Origin: Isoptericola sp.
GTDB lineage: Bacteria > Actinomycetota > Actinomycetes > Actinomycetales > Cellulomonadaceae
NCBI GenBank assembly: GCA_031180595.1
Contig: JAPSLQ010000001.1
Location: 1 to 64,000 of the forward strand
Direction of reading: 5' to 3'
Length of the DNA stretch: 64,000 nucleotides
Of this stretch, positions 1 through 9,429 are shown one piece after another; within the stretch, counting starts at the first letter, position 1, and every line of letters starts with the position of its first letter. Below the pieces are notes generated by a model. That model searched no databases. It saw nothing but the letters and a program-made list of their open reading frames with translations, and was not told the DNA's origin. The translations under genes and the position numbers were made by a program.

Positions 1-2
1 AC

Positions 3-119
3 GAGGCGGCGACGTCGGACACCGTGCCCGTCCCGGACGCCGCCGAGCACACGGACCGCGGGGACGGTGAGAGCGGTGCGGACGGCGCGGAGATGCCGGA
101 CCTCACCCCGGCGCGCTGA
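3..119 (+). CDS. C-terminal tail of a CDS entering from upstream (…EMPDLTPAR*)
   Basis: Open frame from the window edge to TGA at 117-119, followed by a strong hairpin; product not identifiable. Confidence 0.5.
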   Translation, partial: EAATSDTVPVPDAAEHTDRGDGESGADGAEMPDLTPAR

Positions 120-148
120 CCGGCGCGCTGACCGGCGCGTCGCGCACC

Positions 149-187
149 GAGGGCCCGGCCGACTGCCCCGCAGGCGGCCGGGCCCTC
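149..187. terminator. Bidirectional hairpin terminator candidate
   Basis: Perfect 13-bp inverted repeat GAGGGCCCGGCCG/CGGCCGGGCCCTC with 13-nt loop between convergent CDSs. Confidence 0.75.
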
Positions 188-197
188 CTGTCCGGCA

Positions 198-407
198 TCA
201 GTCGTCGAGGACGAAGGTCACCTGGAGGTCGACCTGCCAGGCGACGATGCTGCCGTCCGACACCTCGACCTTCTGCTCCTTGACCCACGCGCCCGTGATG
301 TTGCGCACCGTCGCGCTCGCGCGGTCGATACCCACGCGGATCGCGTCCTCGAAGCTCGTGTCGGAGCGTGCGGTGATCTCCGTGACGCGTGCGACCGTCC
401 CTGCCAT
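198..407 (-). CDS. Dodecin family flavin-binding protein
   Basis: 69 aa, MAGTVARVTEITARSDTSFEDAIRVGIDRASATVRNITGAWVKEQKVEV: dodecin size and motif. Confidence 0.9.
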   Translation of the reverse strand: MAGTVARVTEITARSDTSFEDAIRVGIDRASATVRNITGAWVKEQKVEVSDGSIVAWQVDLQVTFVLDD

Positions 408-505
408 GCCGTCCTCCGATCGTCGTGGCCGCCGCGGGTCGCCGGCCGGTCCTCCGAGGATCGCCCCGAGCGGTGACGCTCGCCAGAGGGCGTCACGATG
501 GAGGG

Positions 506-1114
506 ATGGGGAGAGGCGCCGGCCTGCCGACGGGCGCCGGCGGCGTCGACGACGCGGTCACGGCCGCGCTGCGCGACGTCGACCGGCGCGGTTTCCTGCC
601 GCGCGCACGCCAGCGCGCCGCGACCGACGACCGTCCCCTCGACATCGGCGAGGGGCAGACGTGCTCGCAGCCCTCCACGGTCTCGGCGATGCTGCGCCTG
701 CTCGAGGTGCCCCGCGGTGCCCGGGTCCTCGACGTGGGCGCCGGCTCGGGGTGGACGACGGCGCTGCTCGCCCGTCTCGTCGGCCCGGAAGGTCAGGTCC
801 TCGGCGTCGAGCGGCACGCGGACCTCGCCGCGTGGGGTGCCGCCAACGTGGCGCGCGCCGGCATGCCGTGGGCGCGGGTCGTCGTCGCGACGCCGGGCGT
901 GCTCGGCGCACCGCGCGACGACGGGTGGGACCGCGTGCTCGTCTCGGCCGCGGCCGACCGGCTCCCCGGCGAGCTCGTGGACCAGGTGGCCCCCGGTGGA
1001 CGGATGGTCATCCCGGTGCGGCACGCGATGGTGCTGGTCGAGCGGGACGCCCGGGGCGCGGTGCGCACGTCCGAGCACGGGACCTACTCGTTCGTGCCGC
1101 TGGTCCAGGACTGA
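506..1114 (+). CDS. Protein-L-isoaspartate O-methyltransferase family protein
   Basis: SAM-binding VLDVGAGSGWTTALLA and PIMT-like GQTCSQPSTVSAML; internal ATG at 506 preferred. Confidence 0.8.
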   Translation: MGRGAGLPTGAGGVDDAVTAALRDVDRRGFLPRARQRAATDDRPLDIGEGQTCSQPSTVSAMLRLLEVPRGARVLDVGAGSGWTTALLARLVGPEGQVLGVERHADLAAWGAANVARAGMPWARVVVATPGVLGAPRDDGWDRVLVSAAADRLPGELVDQVAPGGRMVIPVRHAMVLVERDARGAVRTSEHGTYSFVPLVQD

Positions 1115-1163
1115 GCCCACCCAGGCTCTTCGCAGGGCGTTCACGTCCCGTCCGGCGAGCGAA

Positions 1164-1179
1164 CCTACGGTCCCGTAGG
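1164..1179. promoter_or_regulatory. Palindromic operator candidate upstream of desaturase
   Basis: CCTACGG-TC-CCGTAGG, perfect 7-bp arms, 78 bp upstream of the desaturase ATG. Confidence 0.55.
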
Positions 1180-1256
1180 CTCGTCGTATCCGCACCATCG
1201 GGCAACCGCCCACCACGGCTGGGAAGTCGACGAAGACCAACCCCTGCGAGGCACGC

Positions 1257-2351
1257 ATGACCACAACCACGACCCCGACGACCACGGCCGCCGAGCGTGT
1301 CGCCGGCGCCCCGTTCACCAGCTCCTACAGCGCCCTGTCCCAGAAGGTCCGGGAGGCCGGCCTGCTGCGGCGGGCCTACGGGTACTACCTGGCCATGGGC
1401 GCTGCGCTGACGCTCGCGCTCGGCGGGCTGGTGACGGCGTTCGTGCTGCTCGGGGACTCGTGGTTCCAGCTGCTCGTCGCCGCGGGCCTCGGCATCGTCC
1501 TGACCCAGCTCGCGTTCCTCGCGCACGAGGCGGCGCACCGCCAGGTCTTCGCGTCCGGACCCGTCAACGACCGCGTCGGCCGGCTGCTCGCCAACGCCGT
1601 CGTCGGCATCAGCTACTCGTGGTGGATGACCAAGCACACGCGGCACCACGCCAACCCGAACCACGTGAGCAAGGACCCCGACGTCGCGAACGACACGATC
1701 GTCTTCACGGAGGAGGGGGCGCGCGAGCACCGCGGCTTCATGGCGCTCCTCACGCGCTACCAGGGCTGGCTCTTCTTCCCCCTGCTCACGCTCGAGGGCC
1801 TGAACCTCCACGTCACGTCCGTCCGGTCCCAGCTCAAGGGTTCTCCGGCCGACCGGGGCGCCCGCGTCCGGGAGCTGGTGACGATCGGCCTGCGGCTCGC
1901 GCTCTACCTCGCGGTCGTCTTCTGGTGGCTCTCGCCCGGCCTCGCGTTCGCGTTCCTCGGCGTCCAGCTCGCCGTGTTCGGCGTCTACATGGGTGCGTCG
2001 TTCGCGCCCAACCACAAGGGCATGGCCATGATCCCGGCCGGCAGCAAGCTCGACTTCCTGTCGAAGCAGGTGCTCACGTCGCGCAACATCCGCGGTGGCT
2101 GGACGATGAACGTGCTCATGGGCGGCCTCAACCACCAGATCGAGCACCACCTGTTCCCGAGCATGCCGAGGCCGCACCTGGCTCGTGCCCGCCGCATCGT
2201 GCGCGAGCACTGCGCCCAGCTCGGCCTCCCCTACACCGAGACGAGCCTCGCGCGGTCCTACGCGATCGTCGTCGGCTACCTGAACCGCGTCGGCCTGGCC
2301 GCGCGCGACCCGTTCGACTGCCCGATGCGGCGCAGCCTGCGCGGCTACTGA
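1257..2351 (+). CDS. Membrane fatty acid desaturase
   Basis: Histidine boxes HEAAH, HTRHH, HQIEHH with TM segments. Confidence 0.92.
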   Translation: MTTTTTPTTTAAERVAGAPFTSSYSALSQKVREAGLLRRAYGYYLAMGAALTLALGGLVTAFVLLGDSWFQLLVAAGLGIVLTQLAFLAHEAAHRQVFASGPVNDRVGRLLANAVVGISYSWWMTKHTRHHANPNHVSKDPDVANDTIVFTEEGAREHRGFMALLTRYQGWLFFPLLTLEGLNLHVTSVRSQLKGSPADRGARVRELVTIGLRLALYLAVVFWWLSPGLAFAFLGVQLAVFGVYMGASFAPNHKGMAMIPAGSKLDFLSKQVLTSRNIRGGWTMNVLMGGLNHQIEHHLFPSMPRPHLARARRIVREHCAQLGLPYTETSLARSYAIVVGYLNRVGLAARDPFDCPMRRSLRGY

Positions 2352-2372
2352 GCCGCGCGGCGCCCTCGGGCG

Positions 2373-2963
2373 TCAGCGCGCCCGGTGCAGACGGCACCGC
2401 GCCTGGTAGGACTCGGTGCCCCCGACGTGCGCGGCGACGGGCCGCAGGGCGTCCCCTTCGGCGCTGACCGCGCCGGACAGGCGCACGTGGTAGGCGGCGT
2501 CGCGGCCGCACACCGCGCACACCGCCGTGAGCTTGGTGACCGACTCGGCCACGGCCATGAGGCCGGGCAACGGGTCGAAGGGCCTCCCGTCGAACGTCAC
2601 GGAGAGGCCGGCGACCACGACGACGAGGCCGCCGTCGGCGAGCCGTACCGCCACGTCGACCAGCTCGGTGCCGAAGAACTGCGCCTCGTCGACCGCGACC
2701 ATCCGGGTGCCCGGCTCCACCAGCGCGGGGATCTCCGCGGCGGAGCCGACGGTGCTCGACGCCACCTCGAGGCCCGAGTGCGACGCGACCCGTCCCGGGC
2801 CGCTGCGCGTGTCGAGCGCGTGGCCGACGACGACCACGCCCCGCCCGGCGACCTGCGCCCGGTGCACGCGCCGGACGAGCTCTTCCGTCTTGCCGGCGAA
2901 CATCGGTCCGGCGACGACCTCGAGGCGCCCGGCGCCCGGCCCGTGGTCCATGCGCTCAGTCAT
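2373..2963 (-). CDS. tdk: Thymidine kinase
   Basis: GPMFAGKTEELVRRV P-loop, DEAQFF, C-terminal Cys motifs. Confidence 0.93.
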   Translation of the reverse strand: MTERMDHGPGAGRLEVVAGPMFAGKTEELVRRVHRAQVAGRGVVVVGHALDTRSGPGRVASHSGLEVASSTVGSAAEIPALVEPGTRMVAVDEAQFFGTELVDVAVRLADGGLVVVVAGLSVTFDGRPFDPLPGLMAVAESVTKLTAVCAVCGRDAAYHVRLSGAVSAEGDALRPVAAHVGGTESYQARCRLHRAR

Positions 2964-2989
2964 AGCACCCGGGCGGGCGCCGGGGGCGG

Positions 2990-5900
2990 TCAGCCCTTGG
3001 TCAGCGTGTCCGCAGCCTCTTCAGCACCCGGCTCAGGAGCCTCTTCGGCCCCGGCTCCTTTCGACGGCGCCTCGACGACGTCCCCGGGCTCGACCGGGTC
3101 CGCCGGCGTGGCCGCGGCGTCGACGGACGTGGCCACGGGCCCGACGGGCGGCGAGGCGACGGTCTCCTCGGACGCCGAAGGAGCCTCGCCGACGTCGGTG
3201 CGCGCAGCGCCGTGCTCGTCGCGCTCGTCGTGGGCGTGCTCGTGCTCGTGCGCATGGGCCGCGGCGGCGGCGATCGTGGCGAGCGTCGCCTTGACCGCGG
3301 CGCGCGCCTCGGACTTGTCGTCCGGCAGCTTCGGCACGTCCGTGTGCGGCGCCGCCTCGGACGCCTGCTTGCCGCCGCGCTTGCGGCGCGACCGCTTGGA
3401 GCCGCCGTCGCCCTCGGGTGCCGGCTGGGACGCAGCGCGCTCGATCGGCTCGCTGTGCACGACGAAGCCGCGACCCTTGCAGTGCTCGCACGTCGAGGAG
3501 AACGCCTCGACCAGGCCCTGGCCCACCCGCTTGCGCGTCATCTGGACGAGGCCCAGCGACGTCACCTCCGCGACCTGGTGCTTGGTGCGGTCGCGGCCGA
3601 GGCACTCGACCAGGCGGCGCAGCACGAGGTCGCGGTTCGACTCGAGCACCATGTCGATGAAGTCGATGACGATGATGCCGCCGATGTCGCGCAGCCTGAG
3701 CTGACGGACGATCTCCTCGGCCGCCTCGAGGTTGTTGCGGGTGACCGTCTCCTCCAGCGTCCCGCCGGCACCGGTGAACTTGCCGGTGTTGACGTCGATG
3801 ACGGTCATCGCCTCGGTACGGTCGATGACGAGCGAGCCGCCCGACGGCAGCCAGACCTTGCGGTCCATGCCCTTGGCGAGCTGCTCGTCGACGCGGTGGA
3901 CGGCGAACAGGTCGGTGTTCTCGGTCCACCGGGAGACGCGCTCGCGCAGGTCCGGGGCGAGCTCCTCGACGTACTCCGAGATCTCGTGCCACGCGCCGTC
4001 ACCCTGGACGACGAGCGACGAGAAGTCGTCGTTGAAGATGTCGCGGACCACGCGGATCGCGAGGTCGGGCTCGCCCTGCAGGAGGGCCGGCGCCGACGTC
4101 GAGGACCGCTCCGCCTTGGCGGTGATGGCCTCCCACTGCCCCTGCAGGCGCTCGACGTCGGCACGCAGCTCGGCCTCGCTCGCACCTTCCGCCGCGGTGC
4201 GCACGATGACGCCCGCGCCGTCGGGGACGATCTCGCGCAGGATCTTCTTGAGCCGGTTGCGCTCGGTGTCGGGCAGCTTGCGGCTGATGCCGGTCATGCC
4301 GCCGCCCGGGACGAACACGAGGTAGCGCCCCGCGAGCGTGATCTGTGAGGTCAGGCGCGCGCCCTTGTGACCGATCGGGTCCTTCGTGACCTGGACGAGC
4401 ACGGAGTCGCCGGACTTCAGCGCCTCCTCGATGCGGCGCGGCTGGCCCTCGAGGCCCGCGGCGTCCCAGTTGACCTCGCCGGCGTAGAGCACCGCGTTGC
4501 GGCCCTTGCCGACGTCGACGAAGGCAGCCTCCATGCTCGGCAGCACGTTCTGGACGCGGCCCAGGTAGACGTTGCCGACCATCGACGCCTGCGACTGCTG
4601 CGAGACGTAGTGCTCGACGAGCACGCCGTCCTCGAGCACCGCGATCTGCGTGCGGCCGTCCTTCTCGCGCACGACCATCGAGCGCGTGACCGACTCGCGG
4701 CGTGCGAGGAACTCGGCCTCGGTGATGACCTGCCTGCGGCGGCCCGCGTCACGGCCCTCGCGGCGGCGCTGGCGCTTGGCCTCGAGGCGCGTCGACCCCT
4801 TGAGCGCGGTGACCTCGTCCGGCGCCCCGCGGTCCCGGGTGCGCGCGGCGGCGGCCTCGGCACGCTCGGTGCGGCTGCCGCGGCGCCGACGACGACGGCG
4901 ACGGCTCGACGACTCGATGCCCTCGTCCTCGCCCTCGGCGACCTCGGTCTCGTCCTCGTCGTCACCGGTGTCCGGCTCGTCCTCGTCGGCCGAGTCCGAC
5001 GCTCCGGAGTCGTCGTCGCCGAGGTCGTCACCCTCGGCGCGGCGGCCTCCACGCCGGCCACGACCGCCACGACGGCGGCGCCGGCGGGGACGGATGTCGC
5101 TCTCGTCGCCGTCGTCGTCCACGAGGTCCTCCGGGCCGAGGTCCACGAGCTCGACACCTTCGGCGGCGAGCTCGTCCTCGATCGCTCCGACCTCCTCGAC
5201 CGCCGCCGCGTCGTCGCCGGTCAGCTCGGCCGACGGCTCTGCGGCCGCCTCGGCCGCCGGAGCGGCCGCCTCCGGGGCGGCGGTCGTCGGAGCCGTGGAG
5301 CTCTGGGCGGCGCGCTCCTGGACGGCCGCCACGGGCGCGGTCGTCGCAGGGGCGGTCGTCTCGGGGACGGCCGCCTCGACGGCGGGCGTCTCCTCGGCCT
5401 GCCGGCCCTCGACCGGCTCGTCGTGAGGGCGCGGCGGGCCGGCGGGCGCCTGCGCGCGGCGCGGCCTGCGCGGCGCGGCCAGGTCGGGAGCCTGGAAGAG
5501 CAGCGCCGTCGTCGCGAGGCGCGGCGTCGTCGAGCCGCGACCGGTCACGGCCGGCGACGCGGACGTGCTCTGCGCCGGGGCCTCGGCGCCGGCCGGCGTC
5601 GTCTCGGCCGGCGCGGTCTCCGCCACGCCGGTCGTCCCGGCGGCCTTGGAACCGGCACCCCGGGTGCGGGTGGCCTTGCGGCGCGGCTGGTCCTCGTCCT
5701 TGGCCGTCGGCTCGACGGCGGGCTCGGCCGGCTCGGCGACGGGCTCGGCGGCCGCGGCGGCCTTCGTGGCCCCGGTCGCCTTGGACCTCGTGGTCCTGGC
5801 GGCCCTCGATCGCTTCGCCGGCTTCTCCGCGTCGGCGTGCTCCGAGGTGGCGGCCTCCGAGGTGGCGGGCTCCGAGGTGGCGGGCTCCGTCGCGGCAGGC

Positions 5901-6427
5901 TCAGCCTTGGCGCGGCGCGTGCGGGTCGCCTTCTTCCGCGCCGGGGGCTCGGCGCCGGACGCGGCGTCCGTGGCGGGGCCCTCGGGCAGCACGATCTCGT
6001 CGAGCGAGCGGACTCCCCCGGCGGCCTGCGGCTCGGCCGGGGCCGGCGCGGTGACGCGCTCGGGCAGCACGATCTCGTCGAGCGAGCCGGCCGCGGAGGC
6101 GGTCGGGCGCGTCGCGCGGCGCGACCGCTTCTTCGGCGCGGAGGGCTGCTCGGCCTCGGCGCCCGGCGCGGCGCTCTCGGGCGTCACGGGCGCCGGCGTG
6201 CTCGGCTCGGCCGCGGCGGCCTCGGGCCTCGCGACCGACGTGGCCGGAGCCGGCGTGGCCTGCGTCCCGGCGTCGGCCCGCGCGGGGAGGGTGATGCCGA
6301 AGGTCTCGGTCGCCGCAGGCGCGGTCGGCGCGGCAGTCGGACGCGTCGCGCGGCGCCGCCGCTTCGGCGCGCTCGCGCCCTGACCGGTCTCGTCGTTCTC
6401 GGTACCGGCGGTGGTGTCGGACGTCAC
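2990..6427 (-). CDS. rne: Ribonuclease E/G family protein with long disordered extensions
   Basis: S1/RNase E core (VYLGRVQNVLPSMEAAFVDVGKGRNAVLYAGEV…TVIDVNTGKFTG…IVIDFIDM…CEHCKGRG); GTG at 6427 preceded by CAGGAGCG RBS. Confidence 0.92.
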   Translation of the reverse strand: MTSDTTAGTENDETGQGASAPKRRRRATRPTAAPTAPAATETFGITLPARADAGTQATPAPATSVARPEAAAAEPSTPAPVTPESAAPGAEAEQPSAPKKRSRRATRPTASAAGSLDEIVLPERVTAPAPAEPQAAGGVRSLDEIVLPEGPATDAASGAEPPARKKATRTRRAKAEPAATEPATSEPATSEAATSEHADAEKPAKRSRAARTTRSKATGATKAAAAAEPVAEPAEPAVEPTAKDEDQPRRKATRTRGAGSKAAGTTGVAETAPAETTPAGAEAPAQSTSASPAVTGRGSTTPRLATTALLFQAPDLAAPRRPRRAQAPAGPPRPHDEPVEGRQAEETPAVEAAVPETTAPATTAPVAAVQERAAQSSTAPTTAAPEAAAPAAEAAAEPSAELTGDDAAAVEEVGAIEDELAAEGVELVDLGPEDLVDDDGDESDIRPRRRRRRGGRGRRGGRRAEGDDLGDDDSGASDSADEDEPDTGDDEDETEVAEGEDEGIESSSRRRRRRRRGSRTERAEAAAARTRDRGAPDEVTALKGSTRLEAKRQRRREGRDAGRRRQVITEAEFLARRESVTRSMVVREKDGRTQIAVLEDGVLVEHYVSQQSQASMVGNVYLGRVQNVLPSMEAAFVDVGKGRNAVLYAGEVNWDAAGLEGQPRRIEEALKSGDSVLVQVTKDPIGHKGARLTSQITLAGRYLVFVPGGGMTGISRKLPDTERNRLKKILREIVPDGAGVIVRTAAEGASEAELRADVERLQGQWEAITAKAERSSTSAPALLQGEPDLAIRVVRDIFNDDFSSLVVQGDGAWHEISEYVEELAPDLRERVSRWTENTDLFAVHRVDEQLAKGMDRKVWLPSGGSLVIDRTEAMTVIDVNTGKFTGAGGTLEETVTRNNLEAAEEIVRQLRLRDIGGIIVIDFIDMVLESNRDLVLRRLVECLGRDRTKHQVAEVTSLGLVQMTRKRVGQGLVEAFSSTCEHCKGRGFVVHSEPIERAASQPAPEGDGGSKRSRRKRGGKQASEAAPHTDVPKLPDDKSEARAAVKATLATIAAAAAHAHEHEHAHDERDEHGAARTDVGEAPSASEETVASPPVGPVATSVDAAATPADPVEPGDVVEAPSKGAGAEEAPEPGAEEAADTLTKG
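5981..6086. repeat. Intragenic direct repeat encoding SLDEIVLPE twice
   Basis: CTCGGGCAGCACGATCTCGTCGAGCGAG at 5981-6008 and 6059-6086. Confidence 0.85.
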
Positions 6428-6746
6428 TGGAATCGCTCCTGCCCCTGGCGGGCCGCCCCACACCTGCGGCCGCCGGGCGGTCGTCGTCGCGGGCGGCGGC
6501 GCCGCGAGGCGCGCCGGCCGGACGGAAGTCTCGGTCACGGCTGCATCGCCCGTTCTTCGCGGGCGCCTGGCGACCCGGGCCCCTTCATGCCCGGAAGCCG
6601 GCACCGCGTACGGAGCGGGTGCTGCAAGCTCGGGGCCGGCCGGGCGATGTGGTCCCGGCGGCCTGCCGTCCAGTATCGCACCTCCCCGGGCGTCATGAGC
6701 GTCACACGTCCAGATCGGGTTCCGGCGTGGCGTTCGCCGGACGACT

Positions 6747-6764
6747 TGTGAAAGACTTCACGAG
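6747..6764. promoter_or_regulatory. Rex-like operator 1 upstream of cydA
   Basis: TTGTGAAAGACTTCACGA matches the Rex pattern TTGTGAAnnnnTTCACAA with one mismatch. Confidence 0.8.
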
Positions 6765-6768
6765 TGCT

Positions 6769-6786
6769 AGTGAAATCTTTCACGAG
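6769..6786. promoter_or_regulatory. Rex-like operator 2 upstream of cydA
   Basis: TAGTGAAATCTTTCACGA, 22 bp from operator 1. Confidence 0.7.
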
Positions 6787-6821
6787 CACGCCGCCCTGCA
6801 CTCCTGGACCGTGGAGACCCC

Positions 6822-8327
6822 GTGGACGTACTCGACCTGGCGCGGTGGCAGTTCGCCATCACGACCGTCTACCACTTCATCTTCGTGCCGCTCACCATCG
6901 GTCTCGCCCCCCTGGTCGCGGGCATGCAGACCGCCTGGCTGGTGACCAAGAACGACCGCTGGCTCCGCCTGACCAAGTTCTTCGGCAAGCTCCTGCTCAT
7001 CAACTTCGCGCTCGGCGTCGTGACGGGCATCGTGCAGGAGTTCCAGTTCGGCATGACGTGGAGCGAGTACTCGCGGTTCGTGGGCGACGTCTTCGGCGCG
7101 CCGCTGGCGATGGAGGCCCTCGCGGCGTTCTTCGTCGAGTCGATCTTCCTCGGGGTGTGGATCTTCGGCTGGGACCGGGTCTCGAAGAAGGTGCACCTCG
7201 CGAGCATCTGGGCGCTGGCGGTCGCGACCAACGTCTCCGCGTTCTTCATCCTGGCGGCCAACTCGTGGATGCAGCACCCCGTCGGGGCCGTCTACAACCC
7301 CGAGACCGGCCGCGCCGAGATGTCCTCGATCGGCGAGGTGCTGGCGAACAGCACGCTGTGGGCCGCGTTCCCGCACGCGGTCACGGCCGCGTTCCTGACC
7401 GCCGGCACGTTCGTCACGGGCATCGCCACCTGGTGGATGGTGCGGCTCGTCCGGACCCGACGCCCCGAGGACGTCGCGACGGCCCGCGAGGTCTACCGGC
7501 CGGCGGTGCTCGTCGGCGTCGTGACCATGCTCGTCGCCGGCGTCGGCGTCGCGGTGTCCGGCGACGTCCAGGGCAAGCTCATGTTCGAGCAGCAGCCGGG
7601 CAAGATGGCCTCCGCGGAGGCGCTGTGCGAGGGCGAGGAGGCCGCCGCGTTCTCGGTGCTCACCGTGGGCGACCTCGGCGCGGGGTGCGAGGGTGTGCGG
7701 CACCTCATCACGATCCCGGGCCTGGCCAGCTACCTGGGCACGGGCCACTTCTCGGGGCCCGAGTCGTACCTGCCGGGCGTCGAGGACGTCCAGGAGGCGT
7801 ACACCGAGCGCTACGGCGACGTGACGGCGTCGGGCGAGCCCGTGACGTACACGCCGCCGCTCGAGATCACGTACTGGTCGTTCCGGCTCATGATCGGCCT
7901 GGCCGGCTTCTCCGCGGCCCTCGCGCTCGCGGCGCTGTGGTTCACGCGCAAGGGCCGCGTGAGCGACAACCTGTGGCTCTCGCGCCTCGCGGTGGCCGCC
8001 ATCCCCGCGCCGTTCCTCGCCTCCTCTTCCGGCTGGATCTTCACCGAGGTCGGCCGCCAGCCCTGGGTCGTGGTCCCCAACCCCACGGGGATCGACCAGA
8101 TCCGCCTGCTCACCGAGCGCGGCGTGTCCACCGCCGTCCCGCCCGGGATGGTCCTCGCGTCGATGCTCACCTTCACGCTCGTCTACGGCGTGCTGGCGGT
8201 CGTGTGGTTCCGGCTCATGCGCCGCTACGCCGTGGAGGGGGCGCCCGACGTCGTCCACGACGAGTCGCCCGAGGCGCGCGCCGAGAGCGACGACGACGCC
8301 GACCGACCCCTGTCCTTCGCGTACTGA
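6822..8327 (+). CDS. cydA: Cytochrome bd ubiquinol oxidase subunit I
   Basis: LDLARWQFAITTVYHFIFVPLTIGL…; followed by cydB. Confidence 0.96.
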   Translation: MDVLDLARWQFAITTVYHFIFVPLTIGLAPLVAGMQTAWLVTKNDRWLRLTKFFGKLLLINFALGVVTGIVQEFQFGMTWSEYSRFVGDVFGAPLAMEALAAFFVESIFLGVWIFGWDRVSKKVHLASIWALAVATNVSAFFILAANSWMQHPVGAVYNPETGRAEMSSIGEVLANSTLWAAFPHAVTAAFLTAGTFVTGIATWWMVRLVRTRRPEDVATAREVYRPAVLVGVVTMLVAGVGVAVSGDVQGKLMFEQQPGKMASAEALCEGEEAAAFSVLTVGDLGAGCEGVRHLITIPGLASYLGTGHFSGPESYLPGVEDVQEAYTERYGDVTASGEPVTYTPPLEITYWSFRLMIGLAGFSAALALAALWFTRKGRVSDNLWLSRLAVAAIPAPFLASSSGWIFTEVGRQPWVVVPNPTGIDQIRLLTERGVSTAVPPGMVLASMLTFTLVYGVLAVVWFRLMRRYAVEGAPDVVHDESPEARAESDDDADRPLSFAY

Positions 8328-8351
8328 GCGCCCCGAGAACCGGAGACCCGA

Positions 8352-9413
8352 ATGGAGCTCACGTCGGACCTGTCGGTCCTGTGGTTCGTCATCATCGCCG
8401 TCCTCTGGACGGGCTACCTCGTGCTCGAGGGCTTCGACTTCGGCGTCGGCATGCTCATGTCCGTCCTGCCGCGTGGCCGTGCCGAGCAGCGCGAGAAGGA
8501 ACGCCGGCTGCTGGTCAACACGATCGGGCCCGTGTGGGACGGCAACGAGGTGTGGCTCATCACCGCGGCGGGCGCGACGTTCGCCGCGTTCCCCGAGTGG
8601 TACGCCACGCTCTTCTCGGGCTTCTACCTGCCGCTGCTCGCGATCCTGGTCGCCCTCATCGGCCGGGCGGTCGCGTTCGAGTACCGCGGCAAGATCGCCG
8701 ACGCCGCGTGGGCGCGCCGCTGCGACCTCGCGATCCAGGTCGGCTCGTGGGTGCCGGCGGCGCTGTGGGGCGTGGTCCTCGCCAACCTCGTGCGCGGGGT
8801 CGCGCTCGACGCCGACCACCAGTACGTCGGCGGGCTGTGGGCCCTGCTCAACCCGTTCGCCCTGCTCGGCGGCCTGACCACGCTCACGCTCTTCCTCCTG
8901 CACGGCGCGGTCTTCGTCGCCCTCAAGACCGACGGCGGCATCCGTGCCCGTGCCCGCGGGCACGCCCAGGTGCTGTCCGTGCTGACGGTGGCGGTGGCCG
9001 GTGGCTGGGCGCTGTGGGCGCAGGTGGCGTACTCCGTGGCGTGGACCTGGGGCGCGGTGGCCGTCGCCGCCGCGGCGCTCGCCGGCGTCGTGGTGACGAA
9101 CCGGGCGGGCCGCGAGGGCTGGGCCTTCACGCTGTCCGCCGTGACGATCGTCGCGGCGGTCGTGCTGATCTTCGGCTCGATGTTCCCCGCCGTCATGCCG
9201 GGGCTCGACGGCGGGGAGTCGCTCACGATCGCCGAGGCCGCGTCCACGCCCTACACCCTGCGGATCCTGACGTGGGTCGCGGTGGCCCTCACACCCCTCG
9301 TCGTGCTGTACCAGGCGTGGACGTACTGGGTGTTCCGCCGCCGGCTCACGACCGACCACATCCCGGCGCCTGCGGGGCTGACCTGGCAGAAGATCAAGGA
9401 GGCGGCGTTCTGA
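8352..9413 (+). CDS. cydB: Cytochrome bd oxidase subunit II
   Basis: LWFVIIAVLWTGYLVLEGFDFGVGML…NTIGPVWDGNEVWLI. Confidence 0.96.
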   Translation: MELTSDLSVLWFVIIAVLWTGYLVLEGFDFGVGMLMSVLPRGRAEQREKERRLLVNTIGPVWDGNEVWLITAAGATFAAFPEWYATLFSGFYLPLLAILVALIGRAVAFEYRGKIADAAWARRCDLAIQVGSWVPAALWGVVLANLVRGVALDADHQYVGGLWALLNPFALLGGLTTLTLFLLHGAVFVALKTDGGIRARARGHAQVLSVLTVAVAGGWALWAQVAYSVAWTWGAVAVAAAALAGVVVTNRAGREGWAFTLSAVTIVAAVVLIFGSMFPAVMPGLDGGESLTIAEAASTPYTLRILTWVAVALTPLVVLYQAWTYWVFRRRLTTDHIPAPAGLTWQKIKEAAF

Positions 9414-9429
9414 ACGCCGGAGCGCGACC

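Noticed and set aside
111-140. 12-bp tandem GCGCTGACCGGC duplication at an upstream gene stop
   Set aside because: Too short and GC-biased to be meaningful.
4367-6751. 794-aa plus-strand ORF opposite RNase E/G
   Set aside because: Antisense to the disordered RNase E N-terminus; repetitive G/R/L composition mirrors the opposite strand.
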